A stretch of 52,220 nucleotides of DNA from the NCBI GenBank assembly GCA_009694465.1, contig SHUW01000002.1, positions 1-52,220 on the forward strand, written 5' to 3'. The DNA is from Ilumatobacteraceae bacterium (GTDB lineage Bacteria; Actinomycetota; Acidimicrobiia; Acidimicrobiales; Ilumatobacteraceae). The notes below the pieces were generated by a model that saw only the letters and a program-made list of their open reading frames with translations, had not been told where the DNA came from and made no database searches. The translations under genes were made by a program, and so were the position numbers. Below are positions 19,376-29,614 of this stretch, piece by piece. Numbering within the stretch: position 1 is the stretch's first letter; each line of letters opens with the position of its first letter.

Positions 19376-20248
19376 TCATGCGGTTCGCAATGACGGACTG
19401 TGATGATCCATCCCTGCCACCCGCCCGCGGCGCCGAACACCGACAGCGCTGTAGACAACGATAAATACCAAAGTGCCAGCCAAAATGATCACTGCCCCGC
19501 TCGGAACATCGGCGTACCAACTCACGTACATTCCCACTCCCCCAAAGATTGCTCCGAGGACTGGCGAAAGCCACAACATGCGACCAAATGAATTGGTGAG
19601 CAGGCGAGCGGTGACCGCTGGCAAAACTAGCAACGCCGAAATCAGCAAAACTCCAATGACTCGAACCGTTACCAAAATAGTCGCCGACAAAAGAACCATC
19701 AATATTGCTTCCATACCTGGCACATTGACGCCACTCACTCCAGCGACTTCGGGATCAAAAGTGGCGAACAACAGCCTGCGGTACAAGGTCACAACAACAA
19801 CCACACTCAAGATTCCCACTCCGGCTACTGCCAATATGTCACCGGTGAAAACACCGAGCACATTGCCGAACAATACAGCGTCAATACTGCGTTTGGCTTG
19901 ACCAAACCTAGCTTGCAACGCTAGACCCATGGCGAATGACGCCGTCGTTATTACTCCAATTGCTGCATCTGCACCGATGATGCGCTTACGCGCTACTCGC
20001 CCAATCATTAAGCCTGATGCCAACCCCCACAAACCGGCACCGAGAAAATAACTCATGTTCAGGACTGCAGCTAAGGCGGCTCCACCAAATACTGCATGGC
20101 TCAATCCATGTCCGATGTAGCTCATTCCTCGTAAGACAACGAATACTCCAATCAGTCCACAGAGTGCTCCCGCAAGAGTCGCAATCAGCAAACCATTGCG
20201 AAAGAACTCGTACGTGAAAGGTTGCCAAAAGTTGACGGCGAAAATCAT
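19376..20248 (-). CDS. Metal ABC transporter permease (ZnuB/MntB family)
   Basis: ABC-3 pattern 'GVFVVLRGMSYIGHGLSHAVFGGAALA', 'RVIGVLLISALLVLPAVTARLL'. Confidence 0.94.
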   Translation of the reverse strand: MIFAVNFWQPFTYEFFRNGLLIATLAGALCGLIGVFVVLRGMSYIGHGLSHAVFGGAALAAVLNMSYFLGAGLWGLASGLMIGRVARKRIIGADAAIGVITTASFAMGLALQARFGQAKRSIDAVLFGNVLGVFTGDILAVAGVGILSVVVVVTLYRRLLFATFDPEVAGVSGVNVPGMEAILMVLLSATILVTVRVIGVLLISALLVLPAVTARLLTNSFGRMLWLSPVLGAIFGGVGMYVSWYADVPSGAVIILAGTLVFIVVYSAVGVRRRGRVAGMDHHSPSLRTA

Positions 20249-21078
20249 GACGCGCCTTTACGACTCAGTCGAAGACGCAGTTCGCCGCCGCCCTGCTCAA
20301 GAACGACTGGCATTCCACCATGTTGTAGCACTTCCATAGGCGCGCCAAAAGTTCGCTCCAGAAAATACGGTTGAAGGACTTCACTGGGGGTTCCATCGGC
20401 AATCACAGTTCGGTTAAAGCACACCAGTCGTGGCAAGTGGGCTGCCAAGCCATTGAGGTCGTGAGTCGTCAAGACAATCGCAATCCCGTCGCCTTGAGGT
20501 GGACCTTCATTGAGATCTGCCAAGACATGAAGTATTTCGTGGCGGGTCGTCACATCAATTCCTGCAGTGGGTTCGTCCAAAATCAAAACATCGGGCTTTT
20601 GTATCAATGCACGAGCCAAGAAGACACGTTGTTGTTGACCACCCGATAATTCGCGAATATGTCGATGTATTAAGCCCCCAAGTCGAAGTCTTTCAAGAAC
20701 TTCTTCAATTGCCTGGCGTTCAGATGGTGATGAACCGGGCCACCAAGACTTTTGTGGACGACTCATTCCAACTACTTCACCGACCGTCACCGGGAAGTTC
20801 CAATCCACCGTCTCTAACTGGGGAACATAAGCGAAACGCAATCCTGCTGAACGGGTGACACTGCCATGGGAGGCTTTGATAGAACCCAACATTGCTTTTA
20901 AGAGCGTGGTTTTACCCGAACCAGATGGCCCGACAATTCCGACAAACTCACCAGCGTGAACTCGCAGGTCAACTCCCTCAATGACCGTGCCGTTGCCATA
21001 AGTGCACGACAGATGCTCGCAAGTAAGCAAAGGTGCTGGAAAAGTATTCCCAGAACTATTCATGGCGCTTGGCTTCAT
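20245..21078 (-). CDS. Metal ABC transporter ATP-binding protein
   Basis: Walker A 'GPSGSGKTTLL', signature 'LSGGQQQRVFLARAL', Walker B 'VLILDEPTAGID'. Confidence 0.96.
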   Translation of the reverse strand: MKPSAMNSSGNTFPAPLLTCEHLSCTYGNGTVIEGVDLRVHAGEFVGIVGPSGSGKTTLLKAMLGSIKASHGSVTRSAGLRFAYVPQLETVDWNFPVTVGEVVGMSRPQKSWWPGSSPSERQAIEEVLERLRLGGLIHRHIRELSGGQQQRVFLARALIQKPDVLILDEPTAGIDVTTRHEILHVLADLNEGPPQGDGIAIVLTTHDLNGLAAHLPRLVCFNRTVIADGTPSEVLQPYFLERTFGAPMEVLQHGGMPVVLEQGGGELRLRLSRKGAS

Positions 21079-22148
21079 TGTGGGTAATCAGCCGAATCTA
21101 GTCCAACATCAGTGACATCCAATGCCTCCAAAGCCGAAGCGTCCCCACCAAGAGCGTCAACCATTGTCAGGTAGTCAAAACGCATCAGCGCAAGCCATGA
21201 GTGCTCTGGATCGCCGGGCGCGCCGATCAAATCATCATCGCGCAGAACATCTACATAACGAACCCCTGCTTCATTGCCGATTTGTTCAAGCACAGTAGAT
21301 GGGAAAACCTCGCTCCCAAAGATTGCACTGACTCCGACCTCTTTAACTTGATCAATCAAATCAGCGACCTCTCGCGGCGTGGGCTCTTCAAATGATGATA
21401 ACTGAATGGCACCTATGACCGTCCAACCGTATGTCCTGGCGAAATAGGCATAGGCATCGTGATAGGTCAGTAACTGTCTCTGTGAACTTTCAATAGTCGC
21501 AGTCGCGGTGATGATGGCCTGATCAAGCGCGTCAACCTTGATCGCCAAGGCTTGATAGTTGGTTTCATAAATATCGCTGTGTGCTGGATCGGCAGCGACT
21601 AGCGAATCACGAATTAAAGCTGCATAGTCTTTTGCCATAGGGGGGTTGGTCCACACATGAGGATTTGGCTTGCCCCCATCCCGCGGAAATGAGAAATCAT
21701 AGATCCACTGATCGCTGGGCAGAATCGCCGTACCTAACTCACAAATAACGGATCCCTCCTGAGCGTTTGCCCGAGCAAGTGATCTCGTCGGCTCCTCGAG
21801 ACCCAATCCATTGACGAAAACTATGTCAGCATTCTCCAAAGTGGCAGCCACACTTGGTGGAGGCTCGTAGGTGTGGCTATTTGTGCCCTCAGGAACAATG
21901 CCGTGAATCACCGTGCCGCTTCCTGCAGCGATGTTGGCGACCAAACTTGTAATCGGCGCAACGGTGGCGACAATCACTAAAGGACGCCCAGTGACGGCAG
22001 TTCGAGTGGGACAAGAAGACGTCGGATAAGGCGCCGAGGAGCCTTCCACCGCTTGGTCATCGGAAGCACAAGCCACGATGTTGACGCATCCCACGACGAG
22101 AAAAAACACCAGAAGGGCAGCCTTTAAGCGACCAAATGGGGACGACAC
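21075..22148 (-). CDS. Metal ABC transporter substrate-binding lipoprotein (ZnuA-like)
   Basis: Signal/lipobox near 'VNIVACASDD', 'VATVAPITSLVANIAAG', 'NSHTYEPPPS', 'NPHVWTNPPMAKDYA', 'LLTYHDAYAYFARTYGW'. Confidence 0.94.
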   Translation of the reverse strand: MSSPFGRLKAALLVFFLVVGCVNIVACASDDQAVEGSSAPYPTSSCPTRTAVTGRPLVIVATVAPITSLVANIAAGSGTVIHGIVPEGTNSHTYEPPPSVAATLENADIVFVNGLGLEEPTRSLARANAQEGSVICELGTAILPSDQWIYDFSFPRDGGKPNPHVWTNPPMAKDYAALIRDSLVAADPAHSDIYETNYQALAIKVDALDQAIITATATIESSQRQLLTYHDAYAYFARTYGWTVIGAIQLSSFEEPTPREVADLIDQVKEVGVSAIFGSEVFPSTVLEQIGNEAGVRYVDVLRDDDLIGAPGDPEHSWLALMRFDYLTMVDALGGDASALEALDVTDVGLDSADYPQ

Positions 22149-22251
22149 GGTCAGATGTTACTAGCACTCAACGAAGGACCGCCCACTTGTGCTCTATAGT
22201 TCGGCTACGAATCGGTCACGCCGATTCGCGTGCGCCTGAGGGGGAAATAAC

Positions 22252-24315
22252 ATGAACATTCGTCGACTTTCAATATGGACTGCTGCCATCATTTTTGCTG
22301 GTGGCGCTTGCTCAAGCAGCGATTCGGCTTTGACCGATACCCAAGCCCCGACCAGCTCTACCACACCAGCAAGTCAGACCCTCAGCGCCGAGTTGCGTTT
22401 GGCCGTTGAAGAGGCACTGACCCTCAGTCCCGTCGGCTGTGATGAACTTGATGCCTCTCAATGCCTCTTGCCTTTCCCCAGCAATCGCTATGCAATTGCC
22501 GATGAATCGACTCCAACTGGCTTGCGCGTGAACATCCCTGATTCTTCCATGCCGGCTAATGCATCGGGTGTTGCCATTGATGCCACCGATTGGAATACCA
22601 ACGATGGATTCAGCCCAAACAGTTCAATCCTCACGCACATAGAAGATCTAGACGCTGTTGCCTCGGCCTTGCCTTCGTGGACCGATCTTGAATCATCACT
22701 CGCCGACAGCGCTTCGGTGGTCATGATTGACATGGAGTCAGGGGACAGAGTCCCGTTATGGGCAGAACTCGACGCCATTGTTGATGGCGAACAACCCTTG
22801 CTGATGATTCATCCGGCCGTCGCCCTCAGCGACGGTCACACCTACATTGTGGCCTTACGTGATCTCAAGACAAGCGCTGGCTCAGATGTCATTCCATCAC
22901 CGATATTCCAGTATTACCGCGACGCTTACGAATCAGATATTGAACAATTAAACACCCGCACTGCCGAGATGGAAAAAATGTTCAGCGCGTTGCAGGGCGC
23001 CAAGATTGATCGCTCCACACTCCAACTGGCGTGGGATTTCACGGTGGCATCCACAGAGAATCTGACGGGTCGCATCTTGAAAGTACGCGACAACACTCTT
23101 GACTGGCTGTCGTTGGCGAGAAATCCCCAGTTTACAATCACCGAGGTTGTCCCCGCTTCGCAAGAAAATGTTGCGGTACAAGTTGCGGGCACTTTCAAAC
23201 TGCCCACTCATCTCACAGGCGATGGTTCACCAGGTCAGGCATTCAATTATGCGCCTTCTGATACGGGAGCGAATCGATTACCGATCATGGGCACAATCGT
23301 TGATGTCCCTTTCTTGTGCCAAGTCCCCAAAATGGCCGCCGATGACCCATCTGTGGTTTTACACCCTGGTCTTTATGGTCACGGATTACTGGGTAGCGAA
23401 TATGAAATTGATTACGGTGGCGATGTACGTGCTCTTGCTCAAGAAGCCGGCGTGCTGTTCTGCGCCACCAAGTGGGCCGGCATGAGTGAAGACGATGTTG
23501 GCAATGCCGTACTTTCACTGCAAGATTTGTCCAACTTTCCCACTGTGGCCGACCGCCTACAACAAGGCATCGTCAACATGATCGCTCTCGGTCGTTTAAT
23601 GACGGTCGATAACGGCATCCTGTCCGACCCCGCATTCAACAACGTCAAGGTTGATGGAGACTTGATCTACTACGGAAATAGCCAAGGCGGAATCATGGGT
23701 TCGGCGATTACCGCCGTCTCACCCGATATCAGTCGCGCTGTCCTTGGCGTACCTGGCATCAACTACAGCATCTTGCTTCTGCGATCTATTGACTTCACCG
23801 ACTACGAGGCTGTCATGATCCCGGCCTATCCGTCACGGCGAGATCGCACGCTGAGCATTTCTCTGATGCAGATGTTGTGGGACCGCGGCGAAGGAGGCGG
23901 GTACATCAACCACATCACTCGTGATCCACTACCCGGCACTCAAGCAAACAAGGCAGTCCTGATGCACGTTGCTTGGGGAGATCATCAGGTCAGCGAACTC
24001 ACTTCTTTCATTGAGGCGCGATCTCTCGGGGCCAAGATCTATCGACCCATGGTCGCCGAAGGTCGGTCACATGAAGTGACCCCCGGTTGGGGACTAGAAG
24101 ATGTGGCCGAAGGCGATACGGGATCCGTGATCGTTATTTGGGACTCTGGTGCCGAGATGATTCCCGTTGAAGTCCTGCCCCCATCAGTCGGACGCGACCC
24201 TCATGAGGACCCGCGCGATAACCAAGTCGCGCGTAGTCAGATGGCTCAATTCCTATTTGGTGGAACCTTCACAGATGTCTGTGGCGGCCAACCCTGCACT
24301 GCGCAACAAAGTTAG
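22252..24315 (+). CDS. Large secreted lipoprotein with alpha/beta-hydrolase-like domain
   Basis: Lipobox 'FAGGACSSS'; 'LHPGLYGHGLLGSEYE'; nucleophile elbow 'YYGNSQGGIMGSA'. Confidence 0.75.
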   Translation: MNIRRLSIWTAAIIFAGGACSSSDSALTDTQAPTSSTTPASQTLSAELRLAVEEALTLSPVGCDELDASQCLLPFPSNRYAIADESTPTGLRVNIPDSSMPANASGVAIDATDWNTNDGFSPNSSILTHIEDLDAVASALPSWTDLESSLADSASVVMIDMESGDRVPLWAELDAIVDGEQPLLMIHPAVALSDGHTYIVALRDLKTSAGSDVIPSPIFQYYRDAYESDIEQLNTRTAEMEKMFSALQGAKIDRSTLQLAWDFTVASTENLTGRILKVRDNTLDWLSLARNPQFTITEVVPASQENVAVQVAGTFKLPTHLTGDGSPGQAFNYAPSDTGANRLPIMGTIVDVPFLCQVPKMAADDPSVVLHPGLYGHGLLGSEYEIDYGGDVRALAQEAGVLFCATKWAGMSEDDVGNAVLSLQDLSNFPTVADRLQQGIVNMIALGRLMTVDNGILSDPAFNNVKVDGDLIYYGNSQGGIMGSAITAVSPDISRAVLGVPGINYSILLLRSIDFTDYEAVMIPAYPSRRDRTLSISLMQMLWDRGEGGGYINHITRDPLPGTQANKAVLMHVAWGDHQVSELTSFIEARSLGAKIYRPMVAEGRSHEVTPGWGLEDVAEGDTGSVIVIWDSGAEMIPVEVLPPSVGRDPHEDPRDNQVARSQMAQFLFGGTFTDVCGGQPCTAQQS

Positions 24316-24318
24316 GTC

Positions 24319-25533
24319 TTACACCTTGCGCTGAGTTTGCGCCCACGTCATTCCCTGAAGTGCATCGCTGTCATGAGGTAACCCGAGGACGCGTTCAGCC
24401 ACGATATTTCGTTGCACTTCACCAGTGCCACCACCGATTGTGAGCGAACGCGCAAACATATAACCGTCAAACCAACCAGGATGTTCAAGCGCCCGCAAAC
24501 CGACGCCACCGCCGCCACCAAGCCCATTATGAGATCCGCCCTCACTACTCTCGGCAACGCCGCGCAACATTGCTTGCGCTCCCAAAAGATCGCGTGCAAC
24601 TTCCATCACATTTTGTCCATGCTCGTCGGCAAGAATCTTGCGAATGCTGGCCTCTGCTCCTGGTTGCTCGCCCCGCAAACGTGCCGAGAGCGTACGCATC
24701 CGAATCAAATCCAAAAGAACATGCTCTGTGTAAATAACTGCAAGTCGCTGGCGCATCACAGGGTCGGTGATTGTTCCGCGCAGACGCACAGCATCCAACA
24801 TTTCCAAAGCCGTTGGACCGCTCCCCCACAGCACTCCACCAGTTGATAATGAGACACGTTCATTACCCAAAGTGACCTTCGCTAAACGCCAACCTTCGTC
24901 TTGTTCACCGACCAGATTGGCAGCGGGAAGACGAACGTCTGTGAAAAAAACTTCGTTAAATGTGCTGGCTCCCGTCATCTCGCGAATCGGGCGAATCTCA
25001 ATACCAGGAAGATCCATTGGGCAAATGAAATACGAGACTCCCTTGTGTTTGGGAGCGTCAGGGTTTGTGCGAGCGATCAAGATGCCGTACTTGGCGTATT
25101 GCGCTCCACTTGTCCAAATCTTTTGCCCATTGATGATGTACTCGTCCCCATCACGAACTGCCCGTGTACCCAAATTCGCCAAATCACTTCCGCTACCTGG
25201 CTCGCTAAAAAGTTGACACCAAAAATCTTCGCCCGATAGTAAGCGGGGAATGTATTTTTTCTTTTGCTCCTCAGTCCCAGCAAAAACAATTGTCGGCCCA
25301 GCCCAACCAATGCCGATTGGGTTTGACGGTCGACGGATACCAGCCTTACTCAACTCATCATCAATGATGATTTGATGCACAGGATCAGCTCCTAGTCCAA
25401 ATGGTGTCGGCCAATGGGGAGCCACGTAGCCAGCATCAGCCAAGACCCGTCCACTGGGGTGCGGGTTATGAGCGATCCACTCGCGCACCACAACACGACG
25501 CGGGTCATCGCTGGCGGGAAGTTCAAAGTCCAT
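24319..25533 (-). CDS. Acyl-CoA dehydrogenase
   Basis: 'WCQLFSEPGSGSDLANLGTRAVRDGDEYIINGQKIWTSGA', 'EVQRNIVAERVLGLPHD'. Start trimmed to ATG 25533. Confidence 0.95.
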   Translation of the reverse strand: MDFELPASDDPRRVVVREWIAHNPHPSGRVLADAGYVAPHWPTPFGLGADPVHQIIIDDELSKAGIRRPSNPIGIGWAGPTIVFAGTEEQKKKYIPRLLSGEDFWCQLFSEPGSGSDLANLGTRAVRDGDEYIINGQKIWTSGAQYAKYGILIARTNPDAPKHKGVSYFICPMDLPGIEIRPIREMTGASTFNEVFFTDVRLPAANLVGEQDEGWRLAKVTLGNERVSLSTGGVLWGSGPTALEMLDAVRLRGTITDPVMRQRLAVIYTEHVLLDLIRMRTLSARLRGEQPGAEASIRKILADEHGQNVMEVARDLLGAQAMLRGVAESSEGGSHNGLGGGGGVGLRALEHPGWFDGYMFARSLTIGGGTGEVQRNIVAERVLGLPHDSDALQGMTWAQTQRKV

Positions 25534-25595
25534 TGCCAAACCTTAGTTTGAGCCAATACTGGAGCAGCACACGCAAACGCCTACGATTAGCGATT

Positions 25596-27212
25596 GTGTC
25601 ATTAACTCGTGCATGGAACTTCGCTGATGCCTGGGAATCAGTCGCCGCCCGACTACAAGATGCCCCCGCCCAACAACAACAAGATCAGATTTTTACATGG
25701 TCTGTTTTCAATCGGCGCGCCAACGGTGTCGCTGTGGCATTGCTTCAGGCGGGTGCCCGGCAACAGGACAAAGTTGCCCAATACATGTACAACTGTCCAC
25801 AATATCTTGAAAGCATTTTTGCAACCTTCAAGGCTGGCCTAGTGCCAGTCAATACCAATTACCGCTACACCGACGATGAGTTGGTATACATCTGGGACAA
25901 CGCCGACGTCGTAGCAGTCGTGTTTCATGGCGTCTTTGCAGAAACAATTGAGCGGCTACGACACCGAGTGCCAGGCGTCATCGTTTGGCTATGGGTCGGT
26001 GACGGTAGTGGTCCATGTCCGATGTGGGCAACTGACTACGAAGTCTGCGCCGAGCAAGACACTGAGACGAATGTTCAAGGCCCGTGGGGTCGAAGCGGTG
26101 ACGATCTTTTATTGCTCTACACCGGCGGAACGACTGGCATGCCCAAGGGTGTGATGTGGCGCCAGGAAGACTTGTTTTTAACGTTAGATAGCACTAACAA
26201 AAAGCGCCTCCCTCCTACGCCGCAAGGAGATCCCATTGGCGAACGCTCGCTACGGCCTGGTCCGCGCAATCTGCCTGCCGCGCCTTTGATGCATGGCACG
26301 GGTCTATTCAATGCGATGAGCAATCTGACTGTGGCGGGATGCATCATCACTATGGCTGGGCGCAAATTTGATCCTGCCGAATTACTTGACACCATTGAAA
26401 AATATCATGTGAACTCAATGTCAATCGTTGGAGACGCTTTCGCTAAACCAATTTTGCGGGCCCTTGACAGTGAACCGCAGCGATGGGATATCTCCAGCCT
26501 GCGGGTCATCGTCTCAAGTGGCGTGATGTTCGCTGCCGAAACGAAACAGGGTTTACTCCGACATAGTGAGCGACTGATCATGGTTGATGCTTTAGGTTCA
26601 TCTGAAGCAATCGGCATGGCGCAAAGTACAACATCAGCAGCTGGGGAGTCAAAGACTGCATCTTTTGAACTTGGCCCGAACACCAAGATCCTCACTGAAG
26701 ACGGTCGAGAAGTTCAACCAGGGAGCAGCGAAATTGGTCGCGTGGCGTTGAAAGGCAACACCCCCATTGGCTACTACAAAGATCCCGAAAAGTCTGCCAA
26801 GACATTTCAAATCATCAACGGGGTGCGCTGGTCGATTCCTGGCGACTGGGCCAGCATTGATATCGATGGCACAGTGCACCTTCTCGGACGAGGTAGTCAG
26901 TGCATTAATACCGGTGGCGAAAAGGTTTACCCCGAAGAAGTTGAGGAAGCCTTGAAGTTACATCCGAGTGTGGCCGATGCGGCCGTCGTCGGTGTACCTG
27001 ATGAACGCTTTGGGCAAGCCATCACCGCGCTCGTTGAGGCATTGCCCGGCCAGAACATTGTTGAAGCCGACCTGATCGCCTTTATCAAGCAGTATTACGC
27101 GGCCTATAAAGCCCCCAAGCGAGTCATCGCGGTGGCCACGGTTGGGCGAGCCAGCAATGGCAAACTTGATTACAAGGCTCTGACCGAGATTGCCTTGGCA
27201 ACACTCACATAA
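25596..27212 (+). CDS. Acyl-CoA synthetase (AMP-forming, FadD-like)
   Basis: 'LLYTGGTTGMPKGVMWRQED', 'NTGGEKVYPEEVEEAL', 'YKAPKRVIAV.TVGRASNGKLDYKAL'; GTG start 25596 chosen. Confidence 0.93.
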   Translation: MSLTRAWNFADAWESVAARLQDAPAQQQQDQIFTWSVFNRRANGVAVALLQAGARQQDKVAQYMYNCPQYLESIFATFKAGLVPVNTNYRYTDDELVYIWDNADVVAVVFHGVFAETIERLRHRVPGVIVWLWVGDGSGPCPMWATDYEVCAEQDTETNVQGPWGRSGDDLLLLYTGGTTGMPKGVMWRQEDLFLTLDSTNKKRLPPTPQGDPIGERSLRPGPRNLPAAPLMHGTGLFNAMSNLTVAGCIITMAGRKFDPAELLDTIEKYHVNSMSIVGDAFAKPILRALDSEPQRWDISSLRVIVSSGVMFAAETKQGLLRHSERLIMVDALGSSEAIGMAQSTTSAAGESKTASFELGPNTKILTEDGREVQPGSSEIGRVALKGNTPIGYYKDPEKSAKTFQIINGVRWSIPGDWASIDIDGTVHLLGRGSQCINTGGEKVYPEEVEEALKLHPSVADAAVVGVPDERFGQAITALVEALPGQNIVEADLIAFIKQYYAAYKAPKRVIAVATVGRASNGKLDYKALTEIALATLT

Positions 27213-27258
27213 CATTCCAGACGAACATCAATCCCCCACAACAATGTAGGAGCACATC

Positions 27259-28152
27259 ATGTCAGCGCTCGGATACGACGGAAAAGTAGCGATTATCACC
27301 GGAGCAGGTGGCGGTCTTGGTCGCCAGCACGCCTTGATGATGGCCAAGCGTGGAGCATTGATCGTTGTCAACGACCTCGGCGGATCAATTGACGGGGTTG
27401 GTTCTAACGCCTCGGCTGCACAAATAGTTGTTGATGAAATCAAAGCCATCGGTGGAGAAGCGGTTGCTGATCACAACACCGTTGCCACTCCCGAAGGTGG
27501 ACAAGCAATCGTTCAGACCGCTATCGATACCTATGGTCGCGTAGACATTGTGATTAACAATGCCGGCATCTTGCGCGATAAGGCGTTCCACAACATGACC
27601 CCCGATCTGTTGAATCCGGTACTTGATGTTCACTTGAAAGGCGCCTTCTATGTCACGCAACCTGCTTTTGTGCATATGCGTGAACAGGGCTACGGACGCA
27701 TCATTTCTACTTCATCGGCCGCAGGAGTTTTCGGCAACTTTGGTCAGACAAATTATGGCGCTGCCAAAATGGGCCTCGTTGGTTTCACCCGCGTACTCGG
27801 CGTTGAAGGTGCCCGTTTCAATATTAAGGCCAATGCCATTGCCCCATTAGCAATGACTCGCATGACCGAAGATATTTTGGGTGCACTCAAAGACAAACTT
27901 GCTCCCGAGTTAGTTTCGCCACTGGTGGCTTTCTTGGCACATGAAGAATGTCCAGTGAGCGGACAACTATTTTCTGTGGGTGGTGGACGCGTGGCTCATG
28001 TTTTCTTGGGAGAAACCAATGGCTATTACTCGCCAACTTTGACTCCAGAAGATGTGCAGAATAATTGGGAGACCATTACTGCTCGCGACAACTTTTCTGT
28101 GCCGAACAATTTAGGCGAAGAAACTGCCATGTTTCTTTCGTTTTTTAAGTAA
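27259..28152 (+). CDS. SDR family oxidoreductase (3-hydroxyacyl-CoA dehydrogenase-like)
   Basis: 'VAIITGAGGGLGRQHALMMAKRGA', 'IVINNAGILRDKAFHNM', 'ISTSSAAGVFGNFGQTNYGAAKMGLVG'. Confidence 0.94.
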   Translation: MSALGYDGKVAIITGAGGGLGRQHALMMAKRGALIVVNDLGGSIDGVGSNASAAQIVVDEIKAIGGEAVADHNTVATPEGGQAIVQTAIDTYGRVDIVINNAGILRDKAFHNMTPDLLNPVLDVHLKGAFYVTQPAFVHMREQGYGRIISTSSAAGVFGNFGQTNYGAAKMGLVGFTRVLGVEGARFNIKANAIAPLAMTRMTEDILGALKDKLAPELVSPLVAFLAHEECPVSGQLFSVGGGRVAHVFLGETNGYYSPTLTPEDVQNNWETITARDNFSVPNNLGEETAMFLSFFK

Positions 28153-28176
28153 TCAATCTATGAATTGAGGTTTCTC

Positions 28177-29322
28177 ATGATCACTGTGGATGAGTTTGGT
28201 GCCCAAGCAAAGCAATGGTTGGCTGAAAATAAACATCTTGCTCCACGTGATTACGGAGCTATTTGCCCACCCGACATGGTGCAAGCTGGGCTGAGTTGGC
28301 AACAACATCTCTTTGCTCATGGTAAGGCTGGAATCCATTGGCCCATTGAGGTCGGTGGTCAAGGTCTGACTGCCGCCCATCAAGGTCAATGGCTCTACGA
28401 GTGCGCTCTCGCAGGTGTACCGGGCGTATTCAATATGGTGGGACTAGTCCTCGCAGGTGGATCAATACAAAAGTTCGGAACTCCCGAGCAACAGAGCATG
28501 CATCTCAACGCAACTCTGCGCGCCGATCATGTGTGGTGTCAACTGTTTAGCGAACCTGGCGCTGGTAGCGACCTTGGTTCACTGAGCACTAAGGCCGAAC
28601 GTGATGGTGATCGTTTCATCATCAACGGTCAAAAAGTTTGGTGTTCTGGCGGGAGATACAGCAACTGGGGAATTCTGATGGCGCGCACCAATCAAGATGC
28701 ACCCAAACATGAAGGCATCAGTTTCTTCCTTTTGGACATGAGTTTGCCCGGTATTGACATTCGCCCGCTCAAACAGATGACTGGGGAATCCGAATTTGAC
28801 GAAGTCTTCTTCACCGATGTCGAGATGCCCGCTGAAGCGTTACTCGGTCCGTTGCACGGGGGGTGGGGTGTCGGCATGGCCGTGCTCACTTCCGAACGCG
28901 GTCATATCGGCACGAGTGTGATTTCGCTGGAACGGCGATTGGATTCGATTTCACGCCTCGCCGAAGGTCGGCAATTATCTGCCACCGAAAAACAAAAACT
29001 CGCCAAACTTCTCTCCCAAGGAATGGCGTACAAAGCCATGGCTCAACGTCAGGGACCCGTGGCATCGACGGCCGCCTCGCTGATGAAATTGGGTATCACT
29101 GAAATGATGTTTGAAACCTCGATGTTGCGCGCCGAAATCTCAGGTATGGACTCTCTGCTTGATGGCCCCGACGCCTTCGGTGTTTTATCGGCGCCTGGTG
29201 GTCGTATTGCTGGTGGCACTAGTCAGGTGCAGCGCAACATCATTGGAGAGCGTTTGCTCGGACTCCCCCGCGAACCATCCATAAAAAAGCCCGAAACTCT
29301 TCCCCCAAGCAAGGAGTCATGA
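28177..29322 (+). CDS. Acyl-CoA dehydrogenase
   Basis: 'WCQLFSEPGAGSDLGSLSTKAERDGDRFIINGQKVWCSGG', 'SQVQRNIIGERLLGLPREP'; start trimmed to ATG 28177. Confidence 0.95.
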   Translation: MITVDEFGAQAKQWLAENKHLAPRDYGAICPPDMVQAGLSWQQHLFAHGKAGIHWPIEVGGQGLTAAHQGQWLYECALAGVPGVFNMVGLVLAGGSIQKFGTPEQQSMHLNATLRADHVWCQLFSEPGAGSDLGSLSTKAERDGDRFIINGQKVWCSGGRYSNWGILMARTNQDAPKHEGISFFLLDMSLPGIDIRPLKQMTGESEFDEVFFTDVEMPAEALLGPLHGGWGVGMAVLTSERGHIGTSVISLERRLDSISRLAEGRQLSATEKQKLAKLLSQGMAYKAMAQRQGPVASTAASLMKLGITEMMFETSMLRAEISGMDSLLDGPDAFGVLSAPGGRIAGGTSQVQRNIIGERLLGLPREPSIKKPETLPPSKES

Positions 29323-29579
29323 GCGTGAACGATCCTGACAAAAGCCCTGTCCGATCCCGCAATTCAAGGGAAATACCTTGGCCCATACTGAGTTTCCTCG
29401 CGTTCTGTGTCGTAGTTGCTGTCTTTGTCCTGCAGAACCGGGACCGAATGCCCGTAAACTTCCTGAACTTCGAAATTAACAGCAGGCAATGGGTCAACCT
29501 CATCGTCGCCGTTGTGCTTGGAGTTTGCTTGGACCGATTATTCATCGGTTGGAGGAGACTCCGTCGCAAAGACGATTGA
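29319..29579 (+). CDS. LapA-like (DUF1049) small membrane protein
   Basis: Single TM 'WPILSFLAFCVVVAVFVLQNRDRMPVNFLNFEI' and second hydrophobic stretch; 'FVLQN..PV.v.Fl' is LapA-like. Confidence 0.75.
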   Translation: MSVNDPDKSPVRSRNSREIPWPILSFLAFCVVVAVFVLQNRDRMPVNFLNFEINSRQWVNLIVAVVLGVCLDRLFIGWRRLRRKDD

Positions 29580-29614
29580 TATCACCCTGAGCCAGAGACA
29601 GTGAGAAACTCATC

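Noticed and set aside
22149-22251. Possible Zur box in the znuA-like upstream region
   Set aside because: I saw no convincing AT-rich Zur-type palindrome; only the GC-containing hairpin at 22208-22228.
24412-25239. Long plus-strand ORFs antisense to acyl-CoA dehydrogenase (24412-24846, 24767-25216)
   Set aside because: Antisense shadow of a well-supported ACAD; low-complexity translations without domain motifs.
25401-25595. Upstream extension of the acyl-CoA synthetase ORF (track start 25401)
   Set aside because: The extension lies antisense to the ACAD N-terminus and does not look like the family; GTG 25596 fits better.
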